From assembly GCF_051131155.1 (NCBI RefSeq), contig NZ_CP159508.1, forward strand, positions 3,596,001-3,660,000: a DNA stretch of 64,000 nucleotides. The letters run 5' to 3'. The first letter of the stretch is position 1; each line of letters starts with the position of its first letter. The notes beneath the pieces are model-generated. The model saw only the letters and a list, made by a program, of their open reading frames with translations, was not told the origin of the DNA and searched no databases. Positions 54,801-62,727 of this stretch are shown one piece after another. Made by a program: the position numbers and the translations under genes. Origin of the DNA: Pseudanabaena minima. Its GTDB lineage: Bacteria; Cyanobacteriota; Cyanobacteriia; Pseudanabaenales; Pseudanabaenaceae.

Positions 54801-56557
54801 CAATTTGCTTCATCACTCAGTCCTGCATCGATGATATTGATTTCATCTTCTAGCGATGCCTCCCAGCTTACATCGTCACTAATGTTATTAGCATCTAAGT
54901 CTTCTGTGTTAAGTCCTAAACCCCAATTCTCATTTTTATTTACATCTTCTGCTTCATTATTTGGCTGCCCAAAGTCCTGTATGAAAGGTGTTTCAGTTTC
55001 TATACTAGAATCTACATTGGTTGTTTCAAAGCTAATAGATTCTTCTAATTCAGAAGAATCTAGATTGGGTAAATCAAAATCAGCATATTCTTCTGTTTCA
55101 GACAGAGTATTAGCTATCTCAAAATCAGCATATTCTTCTGTTTCAGGTATATCTACTTGTGATCCATTTGCCCAGTCATCAGATATGCCAAAAGCATTAT
55201 CAATAGATGTAGTAGATGATATCAAGTCGCTATCTATACTAGAAGGACTATCCCATACAGCATCATCGATCGCATTTTCGCTAGCCTCACCCCAATCATT
55301 AGTGAATGCATTCTCAACTGATTCATCAAAAGCGGAAGACTCAAGATTAGACGAATTGGTAGACCAAATCTCATCTTCAGTCACATTGGGATCAAAGGGT
55401 TCTTGAGCCTGAGATGTTGCAAAGGCATCGTCTGAAAAGTCATTATTTAATGTGTTTTCAACGATGCTATTAACTTCTGCTTCCAGATTGCTAGCTTCAA
55501 ATCCATCAAAAGATAGATCCTGTATATCCTGTTCTTGTGGATTTTGTAATTCGTTCTGAAACTCGCTTTGAAAATCATTCTGAATTTCAAAATCATCAAC
55601 AATTTGATCAATCTGATTGAATTGCATGTCTTCAGATTGTATTTCTTCAGATAGATCTAAATCACTAACTAATAAGTCATCTAAATCGTCTGAATAAATG
55701 ATTTCAGCAAATTGATCAGAGCCTAGATCTACATTTTCAAATTCCTCTTCAGTATTTCCAAAAACCTCTAAAACTTGATTTGATATTTCAGAAGACTCAC
55801 TAACAACATCTAAACTGAGTTCACTAGATGACTGATTAAAATTGTTTTCTAATATTCCTGAAATACTATCCCAGTCATTATCATTATCATCAGAACTTAA
55901 ATCGAAACTTGAGTCATCATTATCGTCTAGCAATTCTGCTAGTCCTTGTATTTTACCTTCAGTATTATCGATCTCGCTTTGTAAATCATCAATACTCAGC
56001 GGATTGGAAGTGTCAAATTCCAAAGAGTCTAAATCGGAAAAATCAGAGTTATCTAAAAAATTCAATTCGTCTAAGCCTAGATCTTCATCTAGACTTGGAA
56101 GATTTGGCATTGGTTGAAGCGTTGTCTGAGATTGACCTATATCTTGGTATGAAGGAGAAGGTTTTGCATTATCTGAGTCATCCATCCTTGTCTTGAGATC
56201 AGTCACAATCAACCAATCAATATCCCCAACTTCATTGTTGTTAGGAGTAGTGCTTCCCTGACTATTTGATGTGTTTGATGTATTCCTTGAAGGGATAGAT
56301 CGTTCAATTGGCTCATCTAAACCAAGCGATCGCAACCATTCTAAATCTTCAAGATCACTATCAGCAGCTTGATTACTAAATACTTGAGAAGATGAGCTTG
56401 TTGGTGATTGATTTGATCCTGATTTGATGTCTGGAGATCCGCCAATTCGCGTACTAATATCCGATATAATCATCCAATCGACATCAGCAGCATCAGCCTT
56501 CTTATCTGGTTGGTTAGCGCCTTGATCTTTTTGTGGGATATTTTTATTGGAAGCCAT
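51836..56557 (-). CDS. Giant acidic membrane protein with C-terminal pentapeptide repeats
   Basis: 1573 residues. The first ~1050 are extremely acidic and Ser/Asn-rich with no globular look. Repeats include DWMIISDISTRIG (about 26-38) and DWLIVTDLKTRMD (near 115), three DDVSWEASLEDEI / ANWHENLESEI / ADWSASLEAEI units, and paired EEYADF motifs. A Pro-rich stretch follows, then a mixed-charge region, one transmembrane helix (about 1313-1331, LPVIGLGAIGGAFLIYSLL) and a pentapeptide-repeat domain (about 1345-1555; many A(D/N)LXX) ending in a short Cys-containing tail. The single helix suggests a cytosolic acidic brush and a pentapeptide helix on the other side, or the reverse. I do not recognise the family beyond the repeats. 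Confidence 0.85.
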   Translation of the reverse strand: MASNKNIPQKDQGANQPDKKADAADVDWMIISDISTRIGGSPDIKSGSNQSPTSSSSQVFSNQAADSDLEDLEWLRSLGLDEPIERSIPSRNTSNTSNSQGSTTPNNNEVGDIDWLIVTDLKTRMDDSDNAKPSPSYQDIGQSQTTLQPMPNLPSLDEDLGLDELNFLDNSDFSDLDSLEFDTSNPLSIDDLQSEIDNTEGKIQGLAELLDDNDDSSFDLSSDDNDNDWDSISGILENNFNQSSSELSLDVVSESSEISNQVLEVFGNTEEEFENVDLGSDQFAEIIYSDDLDDLLVSDLDLSEEIQSEDMQFNQIDQIVDDFEIQNDFQSEFQNELQNPQEQDIQDLSFDGFEASNLEAEVNSIVENTLNNDFSDDAFATSQAQEPFDPNVTEDEIWSTNSSNLESSAFDESVENAFTNDWGEASENAIDDAVWDSPSSIDSDLISSTTSIDNAFGISDDWANGSQVDIPETEEYADFEIANTLSETEEYADFDLPNLDSSELEESISFETTNVDSSIETETPFIQDFGQPNNEAEDVNKNENWGLGLNTEDLDANNISDDVSWEASLEDEINIIDAGLSDEANWHENLESEIGIDNEADWSASLEAEISRGNDAWDEELVETEDYLSPSDQPSEIFNDDLLGVVDNNLLEQPLNEDFDFNNSLDENDWAIVDNVNELAESISNPETNNSELPQTYDNFNEISENLDTSDPVPYQQQPSSFNEFDNPSHDDIYSTGSVGSEFNQSENYIPPSSEWDSLSESIAEQITDSDFANYTDSLAVEEFADSGLNDSFAEYADSFDNDFDHNIVPPVNAISANSNWDTSTSQSLVTDNNVDDNLESMLDDNFDLASFDEDSLSGLPVSDLSLGGIPTTLTPSRPISDLPVEEDSLSAGFSLHQSANSSVGSLGDNLVGASDPFEEALVNDLLNDNYAEVNFQEEALAHDLLNGFVSESEDFNDFVSVKDSSPMASPNSNLSSSKFATNTSDHDFLDDFDLDSLDPLTDDGFISAQISTGLTPPTPPIAPVPPSLPPLAKQEPTSPSVNNPPPPPFLPPLPPKRNPTQGSTTPVPPRPNASSQPLPQNRMGRNNEDDFDRFHAQPDQHRQRKPISSIDEGWSELLDADTVLSGGRASTGSSYSDITTSPSAGTSAGKVTQNRDRRERNSSGMPKRKETGLPDFNDLGLEIHDDNTDWSGLLDSGDLSDSITTISPQTTPLPSRVRTTPTASFRSDVTGISETREIPRDRRKPMASFGDSTQARMATPPDQVDFNRFTEDNYDAYGGYDQPVAKPPNPSRTKLTIPSVSLEALWQNYLKLPVIGLGAIGGAFLIYSLLNRPVFDLGLRWGLFKDASGKDFTNADFKGAKLDNVDFSKAILTGAKMQDASLVGANFQEANLDGVNFTNANLSRARLIQSSVIWAEFNKAQMNLVDLAGADLTRSNFVGAKMEGANLKDSKIGAQGTEKATRFSATTLLAWQIVNQPREGRNLASQDLSGLNLSFTSLKRANLSNAKLNYTDLTSTDLSGANLTGSQINGANLSGAKLNGINFTNVNFDKNKLPKTDEETICPNGAKGPCKF

Positions 56558-56968
56558 GAATCAATCCTCAGCATTATGTTCGGGCTTGCACCGCTAGGCG
56601 CTTTCTAAAAATTAGATCGCAATTTAGTTGGATACATTTAACGTTATTTCAAACCATAGCTTATCAAAAACGTTAGGATGATTTTAACAAATAACGATTT
56701 TCATCAGCAAATCTTAAATCAATAGCAATAAGCGTTTCATTCTAGACTCTTGTTAGCTTTAATTATTTCATTGCATACAAAGTTTAAGCTAATCTTAACA
56801 AACAAAGATCATAAATCTCATGAAAGTGGAGTTGAGATATTTCACTTTTAGCTTAGCCTTGAGATAAGGAACTGATTTTTGATAGCACAGCTTCGTCACG
56901 CCATCAAAAATATAGATTGCGGAACCCTTATGCTAACTACCATGATATGGCTACCGTCAATTGTGTTA

Positions 56969-57079
56969 ACGTCAGTTCGACGAAAGCAGAAAATGGTAAG
57001 AATCGCTAAGCGATTCTTACCATTTTCTGCCATTTGTGGCTTGCTTTGCAAGCCGCAAATGACTATATTGAACTCACGT
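56969..57079. mobile_element. 111-bp MITE, copy B
   Basis: Terminal repeats ACGTCAGTTCGA and TTGAACTCACGT flank two hairpins in the same plan as copy A (33869). A perfect 7-bp target duplication TGTGTTA lies on both sides (56962-56968 and 57080-57086). The first 30 bases are nearly identical to copy A. The hairpin sequences differ between the copies, yet each stays self-complementary. Confidence 0.88.
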
Positions 57080-57088
57080 TGTGTTAGG

Positions 57089-57139
57089 AACCCAAGAAGA
57101 GAATGGCAGCGCAGAGCGCTGCCATTCTCTTCTTGGGTT
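57089..57139 (-). terminator. Perfect 24-bp-arm palindrome
   Basis: Arms 57089-57112 and 57116-57139 are exactly complementary around AGA (core GGCAGCGC/GCGCTGCC). It lies about 120 bp beyond the aminotransferase stop on the minus strand and three bases from the MITE duplication. Confidence 0.7.
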
Positions 57140-57258
57140 TTATGTCACTTGGCGACAGCTATAAAAATCAGTTTTACCGAATTGTTATAGTTTTCACTGG
57201 ACTTGATTCTGAAAGAAAACTTAAAAGATGTTTAGGCTGATTAGAACTTTCATGATGG

Positions 57259-58425
57259 TCAATGTAGAAATGTACCAATTTTTGTGGCGGCTTCTCGTAA
57301 AACTTCAGGTGGATGTACCAGTGCAAACCTCACATAGCCTTCGCCATGTTTGCCAAATCCAGAACCAGGTGCTAATGCAACTCCAGTAGATTTAATTAAG
57401 TCTAGACAAAATCCCACTGAATTGTGGGCATATCGATCAGGTAGCTTTGCCCAGAGATACATTGTTGCCATGGGATAAGGGACTTCCCAGCCGATCGCTT
57501 TAAGGGCTTCGATCATTACATCTCGCCGCGCTTGAAATGTATTAACTACATGTTCAATTGGTGCGTGATCGCTATTGAGAGCTTTGATAGCACCACGCAT
57601 GATGCCCTGATATTGATTGAAATCGACGACAGCTTTAATTTGACGTAGAGCTTTAATTAATTCACGATTACCAACTGCAAACCCAACTCGAAAACCACCC
57701 ATGTTGTAGGACTTAGACATGGTAAAAAATTCAATGCTGACATTTAGATCGCGATCAGCTTGCAGCATCGAAGGTGGTGTCGAGCCATCAAACACTAGAT
57801 CGACATAGGGAAAATCGTGAACTAAAGCGAGATGATGTTCTTGACAAAATTGGACGGCAGATTGGAAAAATTCTAAAGTTGCTGTGGCAGCAGTGGGATT
57901 ATGGGGATAGCTCAACACCATCAGTTTTGACTGCGCTAACACTGGCTCAGGAATATCAGCAAAGACCGATAAAAAGTTATTTTCAGCTAATAGGGGCATA
58001 CCATACACTTGACCGCCAGCTAAATGAATGCCGCCATAGTGCGATGGATAACCAGGATCTTGTAAGAGCGCAAAATCATTGGGATTAAGCAAAGCAAGTG
58101 GTAAATGGGCTGTTCCCTCCTGTGATCCAATAAGAGGTAATACTTCTGTCTCAGGATCAACTGTTACTCCAAATCTTGTTTGCATCCATGCTGCTACTGT
58201 TTTGCGGAAGTCCAGAGTGCTGCCAAATAGCGAATAGCCGTGAGTAGTGGGATCGTTTAATGCTGCGGCGATCGCTTCTAAAATAAATGCATCAGTTGGT
58301 AAATCAGACGAACCAAGCGATAAATCAATTATTGCCATTCCAGAGGCTTTGACCTGACTTTTGGCTATGTCCATGTAGGCAAACACATTGGACTGTAGCG
58401 GCTGAAGGCGATCGGCAAATTGCAT
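57259..58425 (-). CDS. Class I/II aminotransferase (LL-diaminopimelate aminotransferase-like)
   Basis: 388 residues from the ATG at 58425 (MQFADRLQPLQSNVF); an upstream in-frame start adds an unlikely leader. PLP-enzyme features: GSQEGTAHLPLALLNPND, DPGYPSHYGG, SYPHNPTAA, DFPYVDLVFDG and the lysine in MSKSYNMGGFRVGFAVG. It resembles LL-diaminopimelate or aspartate aminotransferases of the lysine and peptidoglycan pathway. The exact substrate is an inference. Confidence 0.85.
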   Translation of the reverse strand: MQFADRLQPLQSNVFAYMDIAKSQVKASGMAIIDLSLGSSDLPTDAFILEAIAAALNDPTTHGYSLFGSTLDFRKTVAAWMQTRFGVTVDPETEVLPLIGSQEGTAHLPLALLNPNDFALLQDPGYPSHYGGIHLAGGQVYGMPLLAENNFLSVFADIPEPVLAQSKLMVLSYPHNPTAATATLEFFQSAVQFCQEHHLALVHDFPYVDLVFDGSTPPSMLQADRDLNVSIEFFTMSKSYNMGGFRVGFAVGNRELIKALRQIKAVVDFNQYQGIMRGAIKALNSDHAPIEHVVNTFQARRDVMIEALKAIGWEVPYPMATMYLWAKLPDRYAHNSVGFCLDLIKSTGVALAPGSGFGKHGEGYVRFALVHPPEVLREAATKIGTFLH

Positions 58426-58593
58426 AAAACTTAGCAAATATGGGTAAATAGGTATAGACAGCACCTAGCACTGACTATCCTATTTTTACCTAAACTAGCG
58501 TTATTTGTATGATATCGCTGTATTCACTTGCATTGACTAGTGGCGGCTCGAAGCCACTATTTTTCTGGGTTAGGTATAAAAACGCGATTTAAA
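58426..58593. other. Promoter side of the aminotransferase gene
   Basis: A short A/T-rich spacer with a small hairpin (AGTGGC ... GCCACT, about 58531-58550). Together with the repeat array (58594-58816) it forms the 425-bp gene-free stretch between the aminotransferase and the next ORF. Confidence 0.5.
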
Positions 58594-58816
58594 AGATGCC
58601 CCTCAAAGAGGATCACCCTCACAACTCATTCATGGTTGCTATAACTTTGAAGATACGCCCCGAAGGGGCATATCCTCACAACTCATTCATGGTTGCTATA
58701 ACTTTGAAGATACGCCCCAAAGGGGCATATCTTCACAACTCATTCATGGTTGCTATAACTTTGAAGATACGCCCCGAAGGGGCATATCCTCACAACTCAT
58801 TCATGGTTGCTATAAC
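58594..58816 (+). repeat. 57-bp tandem repeat array with embedded hairpins
   Basis: Three units of exactly 57 bp start at 58621, 58678 and 58735, followed by a partial fourth at 58792-58816. A degraded unit precedes them (GATGCCCCTCAAAGAGG). Each unit is ACAACTCATTCATGG..., TTGCTATAACTTTGAAG and a hairpin TACGCCCC-GAA-GGGGCATA. The units differ at three positions, two of them transitions. Since 57 is a multiple of three, a frame stays open, but the predicted protein is just a translated DNA repeat and is not annotated as a gene. It is not a CRISPR: there are no unique spacers. Confidence 0.85.
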
Positions 58817-58850
58817 ATAGAGTAAGTTGTTGAATTATTGAAAGAAATTT

Positions 58851-59063
58851 ATGGGTTGCTGTAAAACAAAATCTAACCTTGCTAAGGCTGTCAAACTACA
58901 CCGCAATTTTCATTTCAAAACTGGGCTACTTCTTGATCAAGGAGTCCGTTTATTGGGTGTACATAAATGCTTTCTTACCAAACCGTTTTATAAAGCCGCC
59001 AAAGTGGCTGGCTACACCAATGTTTCTCTAGCTAGTATTGCGCTTGTCTTATTAGAAGACTAA
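58851..59063 (+). CDS. Small basic protein upstream of the iron-sulphur carrier
   Basis: A 70-residue protein beginning MGCCKTKSNLAKAVKLHRNF. It is basic with vicinal cysteines (C3, C4) and a C-terminal hydrophobic stretch (YTNVSLASIALVLLED). It ends 40 bp before the IscA/SufA gene on the same strand, so co-transcription is likely. I do not recognise the family. Confidence 0.55.
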   Translation: MGCCKTKSNLAKAVKLHRNFHFKTGLLLDQGVRLLGVHKCFLTKPFYKAAKVAGYTNVSLASIALVLLED

Positions 59064-59102
59064 TATTGCTCTTAGCATGATTTATATACAGGAAAATTTC
59101 AT

Positions 59103-59456
59103 ATGATTACATTGACTGATGCAGCGATCGCGCGCGTAAGAAATCTGCAAACCCAACGAGCCACTTCTGCGCCTTTGCGTTTAGGCATTAAACAAGGTGG
59201 CTGTTCTGGTTTGTCCTATTTGATGGACTTTGTTGACCAACTCGAAGCTGATGACAATCAATACGAATATAACGGCGTAAAAATTGTGATTAATAACAGC
59301 AACTTGCCTCAGTTGCAGGGTTTAGAACTCGACTATACAGAAGATTTATTAGGTGGTGGTTTCCGCTTTCGTAATCCTAATGCTAGTAAATCTTGTAGTT
59401 GCGGAACTTCCTTTGCTACTCCTAAAGAGCTTGGCGCACCCGTAGCTTGTAGCTGA
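59103..59456 (+). CDS. A-type iron-sulphur cluster carrier (IscA/SufA/HesB)
   Basis: A 117-residue HesB-like protein with the three cluster cysteines C34 (GGCSGLSY), C98 and C100 (SCSCGTSF). It carries Fe or [2Fe-2S]/[4Fe-4S] clusters from the SUF machinery to targets. The C-terminal ACS adds a fourth cysteine outside the usual three. The start ATG at 59103 follows a short spacer after the small basic protein. Confidence 0.93.
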   Translation: MITLTDAAIARVRNLQTQRATSAPLRLGIKQGGCSGLSYLMDFVDQLEADDNQYEYNGVKIVINNSNLPQLQGLELDYTEDLLGGGFRFRNPNASKSCSCGTSFATPKELGAPVACS

Positions 59457-59469
59457 TAAGCTTGTAGCT

Positions 59470-59510
59470 AATAAAAAAGAAGCCTCGCAATGCGAGGCTT
59501 CTTTTTTATT
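59470..59510. terminator. Bidirectional terminator after the IscA/SufA gene
   Basis: 20-base arms 59470-59489 and 59491-59510 are perfect (AAGCCTCGCA/TGCGAGGCTT core, A and T runs on the feet). It overlaps the stop of the convergent GFA gene (59509-59511). Confidence 0.8.
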
Positions 59511-59904
59511 AGGTGATCTGCTGAATATTATCTTCCCAATGTTTGCCATCAAAAGGCACAATCGTAAATCGCGTCATCGCGTCATCATCTAGACATCGTA
59601 CATTTACATCGTAATCATGAGGATGTGATCGCGGACGATAAAAGGGATGAATCCCACAGGTTTTGCAGAAAAAATGCTTGGCAATTCCTGTATTAAACGT
59701 GTAAGTGGTGAGATTCTCTTCACCTTGTAAGATCTCAAAATCTTCAGGAGGAACGATCAAATGCAAAATTCCTTTCTTCTCGCACATTGAGCAATTGCAG
59801 GCGATCGCTTCATATTTTCTCACATGCACTCGAAAGCGTACTGCTCCACAATGGCAGCCACCAGATATATTGGTAGTTAAGTCTGGATTAGGTAATAGAG
59901 ACAT
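59509..59904 (-). CDS. GFA-family protein
   Basis: 131 residues with the zinc pattern of the glutathione-dependent formaldehyde-activating family: GGCHCGAVRF, CNCSMCEKKG and FFCKTCGIHPF. Only the original Paracoccus enzyme has a known role in formaldehyde detoxification; here the family name does not imply that activity. The minus-strand ATG leaves 87 bp to the divergent kinase. Confidence 0.88.
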   Translation of the reverse strand: MSLLPNPDLTTNISGGCHCGAVRFRVHVRKYEAIACNCSMCEKKGILHLIVPPEDFEILQGEENLTTYTFNTGIAKHFFCKTCGIHPFYRPRSHPHDYDVNVRCLDDDAMTRFTIVPFDGKHWEDNIQQIT

Positions 59905-59991
59905 AGAGTTTTATGCGCTTATTTGCATAGATGAGCAGGTACATTCAAGATCTTTAGTCTAGAATTAAGCTATTGAACAATTCAACAATTT

Positions 59992-62727
59992 ATGGTTGTC
60001 GATCGCCCTATTAAACGCGCAAAGCATCCCTTCATTTCGATGAAACTGTTCTTAGTTGTCCCCTTTACAATTTTGTTAAGTGCGGCAATAGGAACAGTTA
60101 GCTATCTGTCTTTTCGCAATGGGCAAATGGCTGTAAACAAAATTTCAGGACAACTTCAGCAAGAAATAAGTTCTAGGGTTAAGGAGCAGGTTCAAAACTA
60201 TCTAGAAGTTCCACGTTTAGTGACCCAAACTAATACAGATATTATTCAGTTAGGAATGATTGACTTAAATAATCTTGATAGTGCAAAGGGCTATCTATGG
60301 AGAATAGCAAGTCGTTTTAAAACTATTAGTGCGATTGCGCTGACTAATGCCAAGGGGGAATATCTTCAGATTAGACGAACAGACAAACCACGAGCTGCAA
60401 ACTCTCAAGTAGGTGAATCAAATAATCCAGATACTAATGATTTAGATTTAGCTTTTGATAAACAATATTTTCGGGAGAATCCACAGTTTAAAGAGGCTCT
60501 CAAAAACAGCAAAAATAACCAGTCGGTATGGCGTGATTTAAATATTAGTCCTGATAATACTGGATTACAACTTAGCTTCAATATTCCTAAATACGATAGT
60601 GAAAAAAATTTTATAGGGCTATTAATTTACCAAATTAGCTTAGAGCCAATTCATCAATTTCTACAAACACTACAGATTAGTAAGTCTGGTGTAGTGTTTA
60701 TCATCGATCCTTCAGGTAAGCTAGTGGCAACTTCGATCGCGAACCAATCAACTGTTAATAAAATAAGCTATGCAGCTAATGGGAAGGAAGATGTAAGGCA
60801 ACTTATGGCAATAGATAGCACCAACCCTATAATTGCTCAAAGTATGCAATCAATGCAATCTAAAATTAGTAACTTATCAATTATTCAGGAACCAACCCAA
60901 CTCGACTTTCAAATAAATGGCGAACGATACTTTCTTGCAGTATCTCCAATCAAAGATGAATATGGACTTAACTGGTTAGTAGCAGTAACTATACCTGAAT
61001 CTGATTTTATGGAACAGATTCATATAAATACACGCGATACAATTCTCATTTCTATATTTGCCTTGATTTTAGCGCTTAGCCTCAGTTTCTGTATTGCTCA
61101 AATCATTTCTCGTTTTGTTCGAGATCTCAATACTTCAGCTAAAGCGATCGCTAATGGCGAAATGGATCAATTTGTTGAAGTAAATGGATGTGCTGAGTTA
61201 GAAACTCTTGCCAATTCCTTTAACCAAATGGCAATTCAATTACAAAATTCGTTTGAAACCTTAGAAAAGCGAGTACAAGAACGCACCTCTGAATTAGCAG
61301 TTGCTAAGGACAAAGCTGAAGTCGCTAATAAAGCTAAAAGTATGTTTATTGCGAATATGAGCCATGAACTAAGATCACCGCTTAATGCCATTATTGGATT
61401 CTCTCAAGTGATGCTTCGTTCTAAAAATTTATCCCATGAACAGTATGAAAATGCAGCTATCATCCAACGGAGTGGCGAATATTTATTGAACTTGATTAAT
61501 AATGTTCTAGATTTTTCCAAAATTGAGGCAGGCAAAACTACTATCAACCCAAAAGATATTGACATCTATCAATTGCTTGATGAGTTGGAAGATATGCTTC
61601 AAGTACAGGCTGTGAAATCTGGATTAGAATTGATTGTAGATAGGGGGAAGAACTTACCTCAGTACATTTATACTGACGGGGTGAAGCTACGTCAGGTTTT
61701 ACTAAATCTGTTGGGGAATGCGATTAAGTTTACACAAGAAGGTGAAGTAATTTTGCGGATTGATTCTGAAGAAAGCTTAGCAGACCAAACCTATACTTTA
61801 AATTTTCAAATTAGTGATACGGGGGTTGGAATCGCATCGAAGGAACTAGAAAAACTATTTGAAGCTTTTAGCCAAACTGAATCAGGTCGAGAATCGCAAG
61901 AAGGGACAGGATTAGGTTTGTCAATTAGTCGCCAATTTGTACAGTTAATGGGAGGAGATATCAGCGTTACTAGTGAATTAGGTAAGGGATCTACCTTTAA
62001 CTTCTCAATCCAAGTACAACTGGGCAAGGAAATCATTGCCACAACATTTGATAATCGTCAGGTCATTGCACTCGCACCCAATCAACCATCTTACAAAATC
62101 TTAGCAGTAGACGATAAACCGATTAATCGCCAGCTATTAGTTAGGTTGCTTTCTCCATTAGGTTTTGATGTAAAAGAAGCAAGTAATGGTAAGGAAGCGA
62201 TCGCTATTTGGCAAGAATGGCAACCACATTTAATTTGGATGGATATGCGAATGCCCGTAATGGATGGTTATGAAGCAACTAAATATATCAAATCCACTCC
62301 CCAAGGTATTGCTACCGTAGTCATCGCTTTAACTGCTAGTGTGCTAGACCAAGAAAAAGCAGTCATTTTAGCAGTAGGTTGTGATGATTTTGTGCGTAAA
62401 CCTTTTAAAGAACAAACAATTTTTGCAGCACTAAATCAATATTTAGGCGTGCAGTATATTTACGAAGAAACTGCTGATACTCAAACAAGCGATCCCAATG
62501 ATTCTAAAATCAATTTAGATTTGTCTGTCATGTCTGATGAATGGTGCTCAAAAATATGTGAAGTGGCTCTAGAGGGAGATAGCAACCTTGTTAATCAATT
62601 AATTAAGGAAATTCCTAATCAAGAATCAGATATCGTGAAATTACTAGAAAAATTTGCTTGTCAGTTTCAATTTGAAGAATTGGCAGAGTTTATTATAGGA
62701 AATTCACGCTATGTCCCAACTACTTAG
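59992..62727 (+). CDS. Membrane hybrid histidine kinase with dCache-type sensor
   Basis: A 911-residue kinase. TM1 is about 18-40, an extracytoplasmic sensor of dCache type spans about 41-345 (LTNAKGEYLQIRRT, VVFIIDPSGKLVAT), and TM2 is about 350-372. HAMP (about 373-425) leads to HisKA with H458 (MSHELRSPLN). HATPase_c contains DTGVGIA and GTGLGL. A receiver has phospho-Asp near 750 (WMDMRMPVMDG), followed by an Hpt-like helical tail as in the IS-split kinase. Its end overlaps the GGDEF gene by 17 bp, so the pair is an operon. It probably passes phosphate to the REC-GGDEF partner. Confidence 0.93.
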   Translation: MVVDRPIKRAKHPFISMKLFLVVPFTILLSAAIGTVSYLSFRNGQMAVNKISGQLQQEISSRVKEQVQNYLEVPRLVTQTNTDIIQLGMIDLNNLDSAKGYLWRIASRFKTISAIALTNAKGEYLQIRRTDKPRAANSQVGESNNPDTNDLDLAFDKQYFRENPQFKEALKNSKNNQSVWRDLNISPDNTGLQLSFNIPKYDSEKNFIGLLIYQISLEPIHQFLQTLQISKSGVVFIIDPSGKLVATSIANQSTVNKISYAANGKEDVRQLMAIDSTNPIIAQSMQSMQSKISNLSIIQEPTQLDFQINGERYFLAVSPIKDEYGLNWLVAVTIPESDFMEQIHINTRDTILISIFALILALSLSFCIAQIISRFVRDLNTSAKAIANGEMDQFVEVNGCAELETLANSFNQMAIQLQNSFETLEKRVQERTSELAVAKDKAEVANKAKSMFIANMSHELRSPLNAIIGFSQVMLRSKNLSHEQYENAAIIQRSGEYLLNLINNVLDFSKIEAGKTTINPKDIDIYQLLDELEDMLQVQAVKSGLELIVDRGKNLPQYIYTDGVKLRQVLLNLLGNAIKFTQEGEVILRIDSEESLADQTYTLNFQISDTGVGIASKELEKLFEAFSQTESGRESQEGTGLGLSISRQFVQLMGGDISVTSELGKGSTFNFSIQVQLGKEIIATTFDNRQVIALAPNQPSYKILAVDDKPINRQLLVRLLSPLGFDVKEASNGKEAIAIWQEWQPHLIWMDMRMPVMDGYEATKYIKSTPQGIATVVIALTASVLDQEKAVILAVGCDDFVRKPFKEQTIFAALNQYLGVQYIYEETADTQTSDPNDSKINLDLSVMSDEWCSKICEVALEGDSNLVNQLIKEIPNQESDIVKLLEKFACQFQFEELAEFIIGNSRYVPTT

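Larger units (their letters stand above)
56558..57258. other. 701-bp spacer holding MITE copy B and a long palindrome
   Basis: The left 300 bp is A/T-rich and contains the promoter side of the acidic giant gene. An imperfect palindrome (ATTTTTGATAGCACAGC-TTC-GTCACGCC and complement) lies near 56873-56910. MITE copy B (56969-57079) and the 24-bp-arm palindrome (57089-57139) follow. A degraded right end of the TATAGCAA element (TTTTATGTC ... GCTATA, 57136-57162) adjoins it. No convincing ORF is present. Confidence 0.6.

Noticed and set aside
54765..55406. 213-codon plus ORF inside the acidic giant gene
   Set aside because: A mirror of the Ser/Asp-rich repeat codons; Ser/Leu-rich artefact with no features of its own.
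56879..57190. 103-codon ORF
   Set aside because: It consists largely of the MITE and the long palindrome.
58594..58816. Possible CRISPR array
   Set aside because: The whole 57-bp unit repeats; there are no unique spacers and no cas genes.
58596..58820. 75-codon ORF across the 57-bp repeats
   Set aside because: It is the translation of a tandem DNA repeat with a unit length divisible by three; no ribosome site or non-repeat sequence supports a gene.
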